A DNA stretch of 64,000 nt, from assembly GCF_002910825.1 (NCBI RefSeq), contig NZ_NEUB01001030.1:1-64000 (forward strand). Direction: 5' to 3'. Position 1 is the stretch's first letter; each line of letters opens with the position of its first letter. The translations under genes were made by a program, and so were the position numbers. The notes under the pieces are model-generated. The model searched no databases. It had not been told where the DNA came from and was given only the letters and a program-made list of their open reading frames with translations. Positions 1 to 10,532 of the stretch are shown here, piece after piece. Origin of the DNA: Streptomyces sp. SM1 (GTDB lineage Bacteria; Actinomycetota; Actinomycetes; Streptomycetales; Streptomycetaceae).

Positions 1-175
1 CGGCCGTCCGCGAGGCGGAGGACCGCGGCGTCCGGCCGTCGTCGCCCGATATGAGCAACGGGTCGAACATGACCACCGCCGTGGCGAACAGCAGGAAGAC
101 GAGCGGGCCGAGCAGCATCGGCAGCACGACCGACATCACGTGCGTGCCGGAGCCGCCGCCGCCCGGTCCGTTCAC
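1..175 (-). CDS. partial small membrane protein
   Basis: This is the 5' end of a minus-strand gene that leaves the window at base 1. It reads from a GTG at 173-175 into a glycine-rich start, then one hydrophobic segment of about 20 residues (roughly residues 14-38), then a polar stretch with charged residues. The GTG overlaps the stop codon of the upstream membrane protein gene by 4 bases (GTGA), which implies translational coupling and one operon. I do not recognise the family; a single-pass membrane protein working with its upstream neighbour is the most that can be inferred. The gene is cut by the window edge, not necessarily truncated in the genome. Confidence 0.55.
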   Translation of the reverse strand, partial: MNGPGGGGSGTHVMSVVLPMLLGPLVFLLFATAVVMFDPLLISGDDGRTPRSSASRTA

Positions 176-1239
176 CCCTTGGTCAGGACATCCTGACCAT
201 CACCCACATTCCGCACCCCACGCCCCGGCGTCGTTCCCCGACTCCCTGCGAGATCCAGCCCCTCGGGCTCACCGAAGAGCGCCCGCCGGACGTCCGCGCG
301 GGTCCGGCGGACGGTCGTACGGACGGAACCGAGAGCCTGTCGCGTGGCGCGTCCCACACGACGGCCCGCCTCCGCGGCCGGCCGCAGCACGGCGTCGCGC
401 ACCAGATGCCCCACCGGGGTCAGCACGCCGCGGTACACCCACCGCACGGGCTCCACGAAGGTCCACCGGAAGAGCGCCGCGAGGAACCGCCCCACGGCGA
501 GCGAGACATGACCCGCGATCCGCCAGGCATGCCCGAAGGCGGCGCCGATCTCCCGCGCGACCACCGCCAGCACCCGCCCGACCGGCGCCAGGACCCAGCG
601 CCACACCGCGAGCGCGGGGAGCACCAGCAGGACCCGGGCCGTCCAGTACAGCGCCGTAGCGACCCCGGTGACGATCATCGTCAGCAGCCACAGAAGGCCC
701 CTCCCGCACCAGGCGAGCCCCCTGCCGCACCACACCGCCGCGTGCCCGACCGGCGTCAGGATCCACCGGTACACCCACCCCGAGGGCACCACGACGAGAT
801 ACCGCCCCAGCCACGCCAGCCCCGCCCACACCCCGGCCCCGGCGGCGGCGAGCGCCCGGCCGGCCGGAGTCAGCACATACGCGTACACCCATACCGCGAC
901 ATGCCCGAGCGGAGTCAGCACATACCGGTGGAACGCCATGGCCGGAAGGACCACGAGCACCTTCCCCAGCCACGCCGCCGCCCGCCCCAGCGGCACGAGC
1001 ACATACCGCCACAGCCCCACGAACGGCCACACGAACACCGCCCGCCCCACCCACAGCAGGGCCCGCCCGACAGGCCGGAACACCGTGTCGTTCAGGAACC
1101 GCCCGCCGACGACGAGCGCGTCCCGGACCATCCGCACCGGCACGACCAGCACGAGCACCACGATCCGCACGGGGATGCGGATCGCCACGGCGAGGCACCC
1201 CTCACCACGCGCGGGCTCCGACGACTTCTCGAGATCCAT
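172..1239 (-). CDS. membrane protein made of repeated LTPxGH-type modules
   Basis: A 355-residue protein that is almost entirely hydrophobic/aromatic with regularly spaced Arg and His. A short motif of the form R-[YW]-V/I-L-[TAV]-P-[LVA]-G-[HR] followed by a W-rich stretch recurs at least six times at intervals of about 40-50 residues (for example around residues 79, 106, 122, 161, 216 and 272). The protein thus looks built from duplicated membrane-embedded or membrane-hugging modules. The last 80 residues are Arg-rich and presumably cytoplasmic. The start ATG (1237-1239) faces an AT-rich divergent intergenic region. It is coupled (4-base overlap) to the truncated downstream gene. I recognise no named domain; function unknown. 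Confidence 0.75.
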   Translation of the reverse strand: MDLEKSSEPARGEGCLAVAIRIPVRIVVLVLVVPVRMVRDALVVGGRFLNDTVFRPVGRALLWVGRAVFVWPFVGLWRYVLVPLGRAAAWLGKVLVVLPAMAFHRYVLTPLGHVAVWVYAYVLTPAGRALAAAGAGVWAGLAWLGRYLVVVPSGWVYRWILTPVGHAAVWCGRGLAWCGRGLLWLLTMIVTGVATALYWTARVLLVLPALAVWRWVLAPVGRVLAVVAREIGAAFGHAWRIAGHVSLAVGRFLAALFRWTFVEPVRWVYRGVLTPVGHLVRDAVLRPAAEAGRRVGRATRQALGSVRTTVRRTRADVRRALFGEPEGLDLAGSRGTTPGRGVRNVGDGQDVLTKG

Positions 1240-1503
1240 ACCGGCGTGGACGCCGCAGCGGCCCGCACGGATCCCGGATACCCGCGAAAACGCCCCTCAT
1301 ATGCTGAACGCCAGTCGAAAAAAAGGAATTCCGAGGCTTATATAAAGCAATTTTACCTCCGGCTGTTCACTCATTCACCGCGCATCCAAGTGATTCGGAC
1401 GCCGTTAGTCGCTGTATGAAGGCAAGCAGGTCAGGGCCGCCCCAACCACCCACTGCAGAACCGCTGTTGAATGCCCCCACCGGCCCGATGAATCAATCCT
1501 GAC
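1240..1503. promoter_or_regulatory. AT-rich divergent intergenic region
   Basis: This 264-bp gap separates two divergently transcribed membrane protein genes, so both promoters should lie here. Bases about 1298-1395 are strikingly AT-rich for this genome, with an A-run near 1318-1324 and a TATATAA string near 1340. No coding sequence is seen. The AT-rich block could be promoter DNA or a remnant of foreign DNA; I cannot choose from sequence alone. Confidence 0.4.
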
Positions 1504-2385
1504 ATGAATGATGAACGCTACGACCCCCTCTGGTACGGCGCCGACATCCCGGACCAGTTCAATGAGACGGGCACGGGACGGCACCGGGCCGGAGCCGTCT
1601 ACGCGGAACCCGTGGAATCCGCCGTCCCGCCCTGGAACCCCGTCAGGGAACCGGTCACCCCCGCCTGGGACCCGGCCATGGAACCGGTCACCCCCGCCTG
1701 GGACCCGGCCATGGAACCGGCCGTCCCGCCCTGGGACCCGGCCGAGGAACTGGCCTACCTCCTCCAGGAGGCCCGCAGCGAGGAGTACGGCACCACCGTG
1801 CCGCCCCCGCGCGAGGAGGCCTCGGTCACCGCGCCCCCCGCCGGCACCCCCATGGGCAACCTGCAGGAGATCACGGCCGAGCTGCCACCGCTGCGCGCCA
1901 GCCCCCGCGGCCACCGCAAGCCCCCGCGCAAACGCCCCGACGCACTGCGCGTCGCCAGCTACATCATCGCCGCCATGGCCGCGGTCACCGTGTCGATGGT
2001 GAGCGTCTTCAGCGGCGTGGTCACGTACGAACCCCTGCTCCTGGTCACCACGGCGCACAGCAGCGGCAGCACATCGGCCTGGTGGCCCATCCTGGTCTAC
2101 GGCCCCTGGCTGGCGGGCTCCCTCTCCATCCTCCGCGCGGCACTGCACCAACGACGCGCCCTGCACTCCTGGTTCGTCGTCCTGCTCTTCTCCTCCGTCG
2201 CGGTCCTCCTCTGCGTGGCCGAAGCCCCCCGAACCCTCACCGACACGGCCGCGGCGGCCCTTCCGGGCGTCGCCGCCCTGGCATGCTTCCAGCAGCTGGT
2301 CCGCCAGATCACCCTCACCCGCCCACCCCGGCGCACCGTCTCCCCCCGGCACCGCATCCGCCCCTACGGCCGCCAGGTCCCGTAG
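1504..2385 (+). CDS. DUF2637-type membrane protein
   Basis: A 293-residue protein. The first 150 residues are acidic, proline- and tryptophan-rich and contain three tandem 11-residue repeats (EPVTPAWDPAM-like, residues about 49-81). Residues about 155-270 hold four hydrophobic segments beginning with RVASYIIAAMAAV, the pattern of DUF2637 proteins, which in streptomycetes are often found next to mobile-element or regulatory genes. The C-terminus is basic. The ATG at 1504 fits the first strong coding signal; GTG or ATG alternatives further upstream are absent. It is transcribed convergently with the radical SAM gene, and a strong hairpin lies between them. Function unknown. Confidence 0.75.
   Translation: MNDERYDPLWYGADIPDQFNETGTGRHRAGAVYAEPVESAVPPWNPVREPVTPAWDPAMEPVTPAWDPAMEPAVPPWDPAEELAYLLQEARSEEYGTTVPPPREEASVTAPPAGTPMGNLQEITAELPPLRASPRGHRKPPRKRPDALRVASYIIAAMAAVTVSMVSVFSGVVTYEPLLLVTTAHSSGSTSAWWPILVYGPWLAGSLSILRAALHQRRALHSWFVVLLFSSVAVLLCVAEAPRTLTDTAAAALPGVAALACFQQLVRQITLTRPPRRTVSPRHRIRPYGRQVP
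1648..1746 (+). repeat. 33-bp in-frame tandem repeat (3 copies)
   Basis: Three consecutive 33-bp units (1648-1680, 1681-1713, 1714-1746). The first two are nearly identical at the DNA level and the third is diverged. Each encodes an 11-residue E-P-x-x-P-x-W-D-P-A-x unit within the disordered N-terminal region of the DUF2637 protein. Near-identity of the first two copies implies recent slippage duplication. Confidence 0.8.
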
Positions 2386-2406
2386 CGGCGCCCCCCCAGC
2401 ACGCGG

Positions 2407-2437
2407 AAGCGGCCCCCGCCGTCGACGGGGGCCGCTT
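2407..2437. terminator. bidirectional terminator hairpin
   Basis: Perfect 12-bp arms (AAGCGGCCCCCG at 2407-2418 and its complement at 2426-2437) around a 7-base loop. The hairpin lies between the convergent DUF2637 and radical SAM genes, so it can serve both. A 17-bp direct duplication (2471-2487 and 2488-2504) lies next to it, at the radical SAM stop codon. Confidence 0.75.
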
Positions 2438-2487
2438 ACCTGTCCGCACCGCACGGGCGCCGCACTCACCTCAGTGCGCGTGACCGC

Positions 2488-4452
<1,965 letters not shown>

Positions 4453-4516
4453 CTCGCGAACCTTTGTGTGCTGAGTGGGGTGACCATTCAGCGTAACGCG
4501 GCCGGAGGGGTACTCC

Positions 4517-6076
4517 CTACGTTGTCCAGGGCCGAAGGTCCTTGCTGATCGACTTCCAGGCCTCGGGGAGGGCGCTCTCGGCGATCTCCGCGCGGCGTTC
4601 CTCGCGGGCGTGGAGGACGCCGTGGGTGAAGGTGTTCTCCCCCGCCGCGTGGGCGACGGCAGCGAGCTCGCGCAGGGTTCGGCGGGCCATGACGCTGTCC
4701 TGGTGGTCGCCGAGCAGGCCCTGGAGCGACTTCATGGCTCCGGCCAGTTCCTCCGCCGGTCCGCCGAGCGCGGGGGCGGCCGTCTCGGCGGCGTAGCGGG
4801 TGCGCTTGGTCTTCTTGCGGGCCTCGTGCAGGGCGACGTCGCGGTCGGTGCCGGGTGGGAGTTCGAGGGCGTGGGTGACGAGGGCGGCGAGTTTGTCGAG
4901 GTCCTTGCGTACGGCCCGGGTGAGGACCTTCTCCGGTGCGGCGCCGGCCTTCTTGCGCAGGGGCGGGTCCTCGAGCAGGGCGGCCAGGGCGTCGAGGAGG
5001 GTGAGGTAGCGGCGGGAGCCGAGGATGGCGGTGAGGTGGCCGTGGGCTCCGGCGTGGCGGGCCTCGGACCAGGCGGTGAGGCGGTCGCCGACGGGGCCGG
5101 AGACGAGGGTGCCGGGCAGCGCGGCGAGGGCCGCGCCGAGGCGTTCGGCGAGGACCTCCCGGTCGCGGTCCAGGCCCAGCTCGCCGGCCAGCCATGTGAG
5201 GTCGGTGGCGATGGGGTCGGTGCTCTCGCGGTCGAGGACGCTGCCGAAGGTGCGGAAGGTGCTGCGCAGGCGGCGGGTGGCGACGCGCATGCTGTGCACG
5301 GAGTCGGGGAGGTCCTGGCGTACGGCCGGGTCCAGTTCGACGAGGGCGTCGTGCTGGGCGCGGACGCAGGCGAGGACGTGGTCTCCGGCGGTGACGGGTG
5401 TGCCGACCGCTCGTGAGCGCCGTTTCTGTCGCGGGGCCGCCTCGGGTGCCGTGGCGGGGGTGGAGGTGGTGGCGGTGTCCGGTGCCGTCTCGGCGAGTGC
5501 CCTGGCCAGTTTGGAGGTCGACTCCGAGGGGCGGACGCCGGCCTTGCGCAGGCGTTTTTCCACCTTGTCGAGGAAGGCGGGGTCGCCGTCGTCGGCGAGT
5601 TCGACCTCGATCTCGGTCCACCGGGCGGTGCCGCCGTCGCCGGTGAGGCGTTCGGCGTGGACGGTGTCGACACTGACCTCGGCGAGCAGCCGGCCGTCGG
5701 TGTCGACGAGGTGGTGCACGTCGCGGTCGGAGCGCAGCCGGACGACGGGCAGCAGGGGCCGGTCGCGGACGCGGGAGCGGACGAGGGCGGCGAGCTCGTC
5801 CGGGAGGGTGTCGGAGAGCGGGGCGCGGATCTCGTCGCGCACTCCGGGGGCCACGGGGAATTTCAGGTGCCAGCCGGCGTCGGAGCCGCCGGTGCGGTGT
5901 CGCAGGGTGACGGCGGACGCGGCGAGGCGTGCGTCGGTGGTGTCGTGGTAGGTGGCGTCGAGGTGGCTGACGCCCTGGTGGAGCACGGACGCGACGCCGG
6001 TGACGCGGGTCAGGTCGGGCAGTGTGCCGGTGTCGGACTCGTACTTTCGCTCGATCTCACGCTTGGTGTCCGCCAT
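4517..6076 (-). CDS. CYTH-CHAD domain protein
   Basis: A 519-residue protein. The N-terminal CYTH domain (about residues 5-200) starts with the ExExK-type metal/phosphate signature (EIERKYE), as in triphosphate-binding enzymes such as adenylate cyclase CyaB and thiamine triphosphatase. After a basic, threonine-rich linker, the C-terminal CHAD helical domain (about residues 225-510) contains conserved His/Arg positions (VHSMRVATRRLRS) that bind polyphosphate in this family. A likely role is inorganic polyphosphate or triphosphate binding or hydrolysis; substrate is inferred from family only. The gene follows a hairpin that separates it from rodA, and precedes the radical SAM gene on the same strand by 64 bp. 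Confidence 0.88.
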   Translation of the reverse strand: MADTKREIERKYESDTGTLPDLTRVTGVASVLHQGVSHLDATYHDTTDARLAASAVTLRHRTGGSDAGWHLKFPVAPGVRDEIRAPLSDTLPDELAALVRSRVRDRPLLPVVRLRSDRDVHHLVDTDGRLLAEVSVDTVHAERLTGDGGTARWTEIEVELADDGDPAFLDKVEKRLRKAGVRPSESTSKLARALAETAPDTATTSTPATAPEAAPRQKRRSRAVGTPVTAGDHVLACVRAQHDALVELDPAVRQDLPDSVHSMRVATRRLRSTFRTFGSVLDRESTDPIATDLTWLAGELGLDRDREVLAERLGAALAALPGTLVSGPVGDRLTAWSEARHAGAHGHLTAILGSRRYLTLLDALAALLEDPPLRKKAGAAPEKVLTRAVRKDLDKLAALVTHALELPPGTDRDVALHEARKKTKRTRYAAETAAPALGGPAEELAGAMKSLQGLLGDHQDSVMARRTLRELAAVAHAAGENTFTHGVLHAREERRAEIAESALPEAWKSISKDLRPWTT

Positions 6077-6098
6077 GATTCGAATCTAGTCGCCGTGG

Positions 6099-6127
6099 GT
6101 GCGGAGCGGCAGTGGGCCGCTCCGCAC
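6099..6127 (-). terminator. terminator downstream of rodA
   Basis: Perfect 12-bp inverted repeat (GTGCGGAGCGGC at 6099-6110 and its complement at 6116-6127) with a 5-base loop, 80 bases after the rodA stop. It separates the mre/rodA operon from the CYTH-CHAD gene. Confidence 0.75.
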
Positions 6128-6206
6128 CGGTGAGGTACGGGACCGGCGGAGGGGCCGGTGGCCGCGTGGGTCCCCGGCCGTGGGTCTCCGCCGTGGGCGC
6201 CGGCCG

Positions 6207-7409
6207 CTACGCGGACATGGGCCGTTGCATTCTGATCGACTGCAGGAGCCCTATGGCCAGCCATACGGCGAACATGGAGGAGCCGCCGTAGGAGACGAAC
6301 GGCAGGGGCAGACCGGTGACGGGCATGATGCCGAGGGTCATGCCGATGTTCTCGAAGGTCTGGAAGGCGAACCAGGCGACGATGCCGGCGGCGACGACGG
6401 TGCCGTACAGGTCGGTGGTGTCGCGGGCGATCCGGCAGGCGCGCCAGAGGATGATGCCGAGCAGGCCGATGATCAGGGCGCCGCCGACGAAGCCGAGTTC
6501 CTCACCGGCGACGGTGAAGACGAAGTCGGTCTGCTGTTCGGGGACGAACTGGCCGGTGGTCTGGGAGCCGTGGAAGAGGCCGGAGCCGGTCAGTCCGCCG
6601 GAGCCGATGGCGATGCGGGCCTGGTTGGTGTTGTAGCCGACGCCGGCGGGGTCGAGTTCGGGGTTGGCGAAGGCGGCGAAGCGGTTGATCTGGTACTCGT
6701 CGAGGATGCCGATCTGCCAGACGGCGATGGCACCGGCGGCGCCTGCGCCGATCAGGCCGAAGATCCATCGGTTGGAGGCGCCGGAGGCGAGCAGGACGCC
6801 GAGCACGATGATGACCATGACCATGACCGACCCGAGGTCGGGCATGAGCATCACGATGATCATGGGGACGACGGCGAGGCCGAGGGCCTGCAGGACCGTG
6901 CGGTGGTCGGGGTAGGGCTTGTCGCCGGCGTCGACTCTGGCGGCGAGCAGCATCGCCATGCCCAGGATGATCGTGATCTTCACGAACTCGGAGGGCTGGA
7001 GGGAGAAGCCGCCGGGGAGCTTGATCCACGAGTGGGCGCCGTTGATCGTGGAGCCCAGCGGGGTGAGGACCAGCAGGATCAGGAAGACCGAGGCACCGTA
7101 CAGCAGGGGCACGGCGGTGCGCAGGACGCGGTGGCCCAGCAGGACGGCGCCGATCATCAGGGCGAGTCCGATGCCGGTGTTGAGCCAGTGCCGGACCAGG
7201 AAGTAGTAGGGGTCGCCCTGGTTGAGTTCGGTGCGGTTGCGGGTGGCCGAGTAGACCAGGAGGGAGCCCAGCAGGGACAGGGCGATCGCCGAGAGCAGTA
7301 TCGGCCAGTCGAGGCGGCGGGCGAGGGAGTCGCGGGCGAACACCCGGGTCCAGCCGGCCCGCTCGGGTCCGTATCCGGAGACCTGGAAGCTGTTGACGCC
7401 GCCGGTCAT
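6207..7409 (-). CDS. rodA: RodA/FtsW-type peptidoglycan glycosyltransferase
   Basis: A 400-residue SEDS-family membrane protein with about ten transmembrane segments. SEDS proteins polymerise lipid II glycan strands with a cognate class B PBP. Family signatures are present, including the PSEFVKI segment near residue 115, the MPDLGS motif near 190 and the GLPLPFVSYGG motif near residue 370. The ATG at 7407-7409 overlaps the pbp2 stop by 4 bases (ATGA), so the two partners are translationally coupled, as expected for a SEDS/PBP pair. In S. coelicolor the corresponding gene (sfr, SCO2607) acts in sporulation wall synthesis with the mre genes. It is the last gene of the mre operon here. Confidence 0.93.
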   Translation of the reverse strand: MTGGVNSFQVSGYGPERAGWTRVFARDSLARRLDWPILLSAIALSLLGSLLVYSATRNRTELNQGDPYYFLVRHWLNTGIGLALMIGAVLLGHRVLRTAVPLLYGASVFLILLVLTPLGSTINGAHSWIKLPGGFSLQPSEFVKITIILGMAMLLAARVDAGDKPYPDHRTVLQALGLAVVPMIIVMLMPDLGSVMVMVIIVLGVLLASGASNRWIFGLIGAGAAGAIAVWQIGILDEYQINRFAAFANPELDPAGVGYNTNQARIAIGSGGLTGSGLFHGSQTTGQFVPEQQTDFVFTVAGEELGFVGGALIIGLLGIILWRACRIARDTTDLYGTVVAAGIVAWFAFQTFENIGMTLGIMPVTGLPLPFVSYGGSSMFAVWLAIGLLQSIRMQRPMSA

Positions 7410-9736
7410 GACGTCGTCCTCCGTGTTCCCGTGCGGCCGGCGCTCCGGTGGCGGGTGCGCCGGAGGGCGGCACCGCCGCCGGGTCCGCCGGCCCGTCGTC
7501 GCTCGCGGCGGCGGGTTTCGCGGTTGGTGTTCTCCGGTGAGGGGACCGTGCCGGGCTGCTGCGGGTCGGCGGGGTCGCCGTCCTGCGGGGTGGTGGCCTG
7601 GGCGTCGGGCGAAGAGGTGGCGCGGTCCTTGGCGGGGTCCTTGGAGACCTTCGGGGACTTGATGGTGCCGTCCGTGCGGACCTTGGGGAGGGTCTTCTGC
7701 GGGGTGGGCAGCAGCGCCTTCTTCTTGTCGATCTCGCCGTCCTCGGAGACGCCGTACAGGGCGTTGTAGATGTTGCGCACGGCGGGGCCGGAGGCGCCGG
7801 AGCCCGTGCCGCCCTGGGAGATCGTCATGACGATCGCGTAGTCCTCGGTGTACGTGGTGAACCAGGAGGTGGTCTGCTTGCCGTGGACCTCGGCGGTACC
7901 GGTCTTGGCGTGCATCGGGATCTCGTCCTGCGGCCAGCCCCCGAACCGCCACGCGGCGGTACCGCGGGTGGCGACTCCCTCGAGGGCTTCGTCGATCTGG
8001 GCGAGGGTCTTCTTCGACGTCGGCAGCTTGCCGTGCGCCTTGGGCTCGATCTCGGTGACCGTTTTGCCGTCGGGGCTGATGACGGCCTTGCCGACGGTGG
8101 GGTTGTAGAGGGTGCCGCCGTTGGAGATGGCCGCGTAGATGGTGGCCATCTGGATGGGCGTGACGAGGGTGTCGCCCTGGCCGATGGAGTAGTTGACGGA
8201 GTCACCCGCGCGCAGCCGGTTGCCTTCGAGACAGTTCTCGAAGGCGATCTTCTCGGCGTAGCTGCCGTCCTTCTTCCCGTACTTGCACCAGTCGTCCTTG
8301 TTGGCCGTCCAGTAGTCCTTCTTCCACTGGCGGTCGGGGACGCGGCCGGTCACCTCGTTGGGCAGGTCGATGCCGGTCTCTTCGCCGAGGCCGAACTGGT
8401 GGGCGGTCTTGTAGAACCAGTCGTGGGCGTTCTTCTTGGGCTTGTTGCCGCCGTCGCGCTTCCACTCCTCGTGGGAGAGCCGGTAGAAGACGGTGTCGCA
8501 GGAGACCTCGAGGGCGCGGCCGAGGCTGATGCCGCCGAAGCTCTGCGACTCGAAGTTCTTGAAGACCTGTCCGCCGATGGAGTACGAGCTGGAGCACTCG
8601 TAGGGGCCCTCGAAGGAGTAGCCGGCCTGTATGGCGGCCGCGGTGGGGATCACCTTGAAGACGGAGCCGGGCGCGGACAGGCCCTGGGTCGCGCGGTTGA
8701 GCAGTGGGTAGTTGGACTTCTCGCCGGTGAGGGTGGCGTAGTCCTTGGCGGAGATGCCGCCCACCCAGGCGTTGGGGTCGTAGGTCGGGTTGGAGGCCAT
8801 GGCGACGACGCGGCCCGTCTTGGCCTCCATGACGACGACGGCGCCGGAGTCGGCCTCGTAGTTCCGGTTGGTGTTGCGGTCGTGCTGCTTGCGGGCTTCC
8901 TTCATCGCCTCGTTCAGCTCGTACTCGGCGACGCGCTGGACGCGCGAGTCGATGCTGGTGACGAGGTTGGCGCCGGGCTGGGCCGGGTCGGACTCGGCCT
9001 CGCCGAGGACGCGGCCGAGCTTGTCGACCTCGTAACGGGTGACGCCGGCCTTGCCGCGCAGCTGCTTGTCGTACTGGCGTTCCAGGCCGGAGCGGCCGAC
9101 CATGTCGGAGCGCAGGTAGGGCGAGCTGGTGTCCTGCGCCTTCTGGATCTCCTCGTCGGTGACGGGTGAGAGGTAGCCGAGGACCTGTGCGGTGTTGGCC
9201 TTGCCGGGGCTCGCGTAGCGGCGCAGGGCCTGCGGTTCGGCGGTGATGCCGGGGAAGTCCTCGGCGCGTTCGCGGATCTGCAGGGCCTGCTTGGGCGTGG
9301 CCTCGTCGGTGATGGGGATGGGCTGGTACGGCGAGCCGTTCCAGCAGGGCTGGGGGGTCTCGGCGTTGCACAGGCGGACCTTCTGCTCGACGTCCTCGGG
9401 CTTCATGCCGAGGACGCCGGCGAGTTTGGTGAGGACCGCCTTGCCGTCGTCCTTCATCTTCATGAGGTCGGTGCGCGAGGCGGACACGACCAGCCGGGTC
9501 TCGTTGTCCGCGAGGGCCACTCCGCGCGCGTCCAGGATGGAGCCGCGGACGGCGGGCTGGACGACCTTCTGGACGTGGTTGCCGGAGGCCTCCTTGGCGT
9601 ACTGGTCGCCCTCGCGGATCTGGAGGTACCACAGCCGCCCGCCGAGGGTGCCGAGGAGGGAGATGACGAGGACCTGGATGACGACGAGCCGGATCTGGAC
9701 CCGCGGGCTGCGGCCGGTCTCGGGGATGTTGGTCAC
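7406..9736 (-). CDS. pbp2: penicillin-binding protein 2 (class B transpeptidase)
   Basis: A 776-residue class B PBP: short cytoplasmic tail, one membrane anchor (about residues 15-35), a PBP dimerisation domain, and a transpeptidase domain. The acylated serine is Ser358 in a GSVFK context (S-x-x-K), and the KTG triad is at about 611-613. The last 100 residues are a low-complexity Pro/Thr/Arg-rich tail, long for the family and typical of streptomycetes. The GTG start at 9734-9736 is preferred because a GGAGGAAAC ribosome binding site lies just upstream. It cross-links peptidoglycan with the downstream-coupled RodA. Confidence 0.93.
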   Translation of the reverse strand: MTNIPETGRSPRVQIRLVVIQVLVISLLGTLGGRLWYLQIREGDQYAKEASGNHVQKVVQPAVRGSILDARGVALADNETRLVVSASRTDLMKMKDDGKAVLTKLAGVLGMKPEDVEQKVRLCNAETPQPCWNGSPYQPIPITDEATPKQALQIRERAEDFPGITAEPQALRRYASPGKANTAQVLGYLSPVTDEEIQKAQDTSSPYLRSDMVGRSGLERQYDKQLRGKAGVTRYEVDKLGRVLGEAESDPAQPGANLVTSIDSRVQRVAEYELNEAMKEARKQHDRNTNRNYEADSGAVVVMEAKTGRVVAMASNPTYDPNAWVGGISAKDYATLTGEKSNYPLLNRATQGLSAPGSVFKVIPTAAAIQAGYSFEGPYECSSSYSIGGQVFKNFESQSFGGISLGRALEVSCDTVFYRLSHEEWKRDGGNKPKKNAHDWFYKTAHQFGLGEETGIDLPNEVTGRVPDRQWKKDYWTANKDDWCKYGKKDGSYAEKIAFENCLEGNRLRAGDSVNYSIGQGDTLVTPIQMATIYAAISNGGTLYNPTVGKAVISPDGKTVTEIEPKAHGKLPTSKKTLAQIDEALEGVATRGTAAWRFGGWPQDEIPMHAKTGTAEVHGKQTTSWFTTYTEDYAIVMTISQGGTGSGASGPAVRNIYNALYGVSEDGEIDKKKALLPTPQKTLPKVRTDGTIKSPKVSKDPAKDRATSSPDAQATTPQDGDPADPQQPGTVPSPENTNRETRRRERRRAGGPGGGAALRRTRHRSAGRTGTRRTTS

Positions 9737-9850
9737 GCGGTTTCCTCCTCTCTCAGAGCGTGTGCGCGGATGTGCGTACGAGTGATGAACGGCCGGTGTG
9801 CCGGTCGGCGTTCCGCCTTCGTTCACTCGTTCCGGTGAAGTTCTGGGAGG

Positions 9851-10519
9851 TCACAGGCGCTTGACCCCCTTGATGCGGCCGGCGCGGGCCATCCGGGCGC
9901 GGGCCGCCTTGACCTTCAGTCCGCCGCGCTGGCCGCCGACGCGCAGTCCGGTGCCGCCGGAGAGCCAGCCGGAGGAGATGTCGCCGGACCCCGCGGAGCC
10001 GGTCTCGGCGAGTGGGTCGTTCTCGGCGCGCCGGGCCAGGGCCATGACGCCGGGGACGACGAACGGCGCGAGCAGCAGGTCGTACAGGGCGGCGGTGAAC
10101 AGCAGGCCGCTCAGGCCGACATGGCGGGCGGCGGTGTCGCCGACGAGGGCGCCGACACCGGCGTAGAGCAGGGTGGAGCCGACGGCGGCGGCGACCACCA
10201 CGACCATCGGACCGGTGGCCGACTTCACCTGGCCGCTCTCGGGTTTGACGAGTCCGGCGAGATAGCCGATGACGCACAGCACGAGGGCGTAGCGGCCGGC
10301 GGCGTGGTCGGCGGGCGGGGCGAGGTCGGCGAGGAGTCCGGCGGCGAAGCCGACGAGGGCGCCGCCGACATGGCCGTAGACCAGCGCGAGGCCGAGGACG
10401 ACCAGCAGCAGCAGGTCGGGGACGGCGCCCGGGAGGTGGAGGCGGGCGAGGACGCTCACCTGGATCACCAGGGCCACGACGATCAGCGAGCTGGAGAGCA
10501 GGATCCGGTTGACGCGCAT
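9851..10519 (-). CDS. mreD: MreD, rod-shape determining membrane protein
   Basis: A 222-residue protein with five to six hydrophobic segments over about residues 5-160, followed by a basic C-terminal tail of roughly 55 residues. Position between mreC and pbp2 and the topology identify MreD, an integral membrane partner of MreC in the elongation/spore-wall complex. The tail is longer than in E. coli MreD. The ATG at 10517-10519 is 13 bases after the mreC stop, so it belongs to the same operon; 114 bp separate its stop from the pbp2 start. Confidence 0.9.
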   Translation of the reverse strand: MRVNRILLSSSLIVVALVIQVSVLARLHLPGAVPDLLLLVVLGLALVYGHVGGALVGFAAGLLADLAPPADHAAGRYALVLCVIGYLAGLVKPESGQVKSATGPMVVVVAAAVGSTLLYAGVGALVGDTAARHVGLSGLLFTAALYDLLLAPFVVPGVMALARRAENDPLAETGSAGSGDISSGWLSGGTGLRVGGQRGGLKVKAARARMARAGRIKGVKRL

Positions 10520-10532
10520 GGGGTGACAGCTC

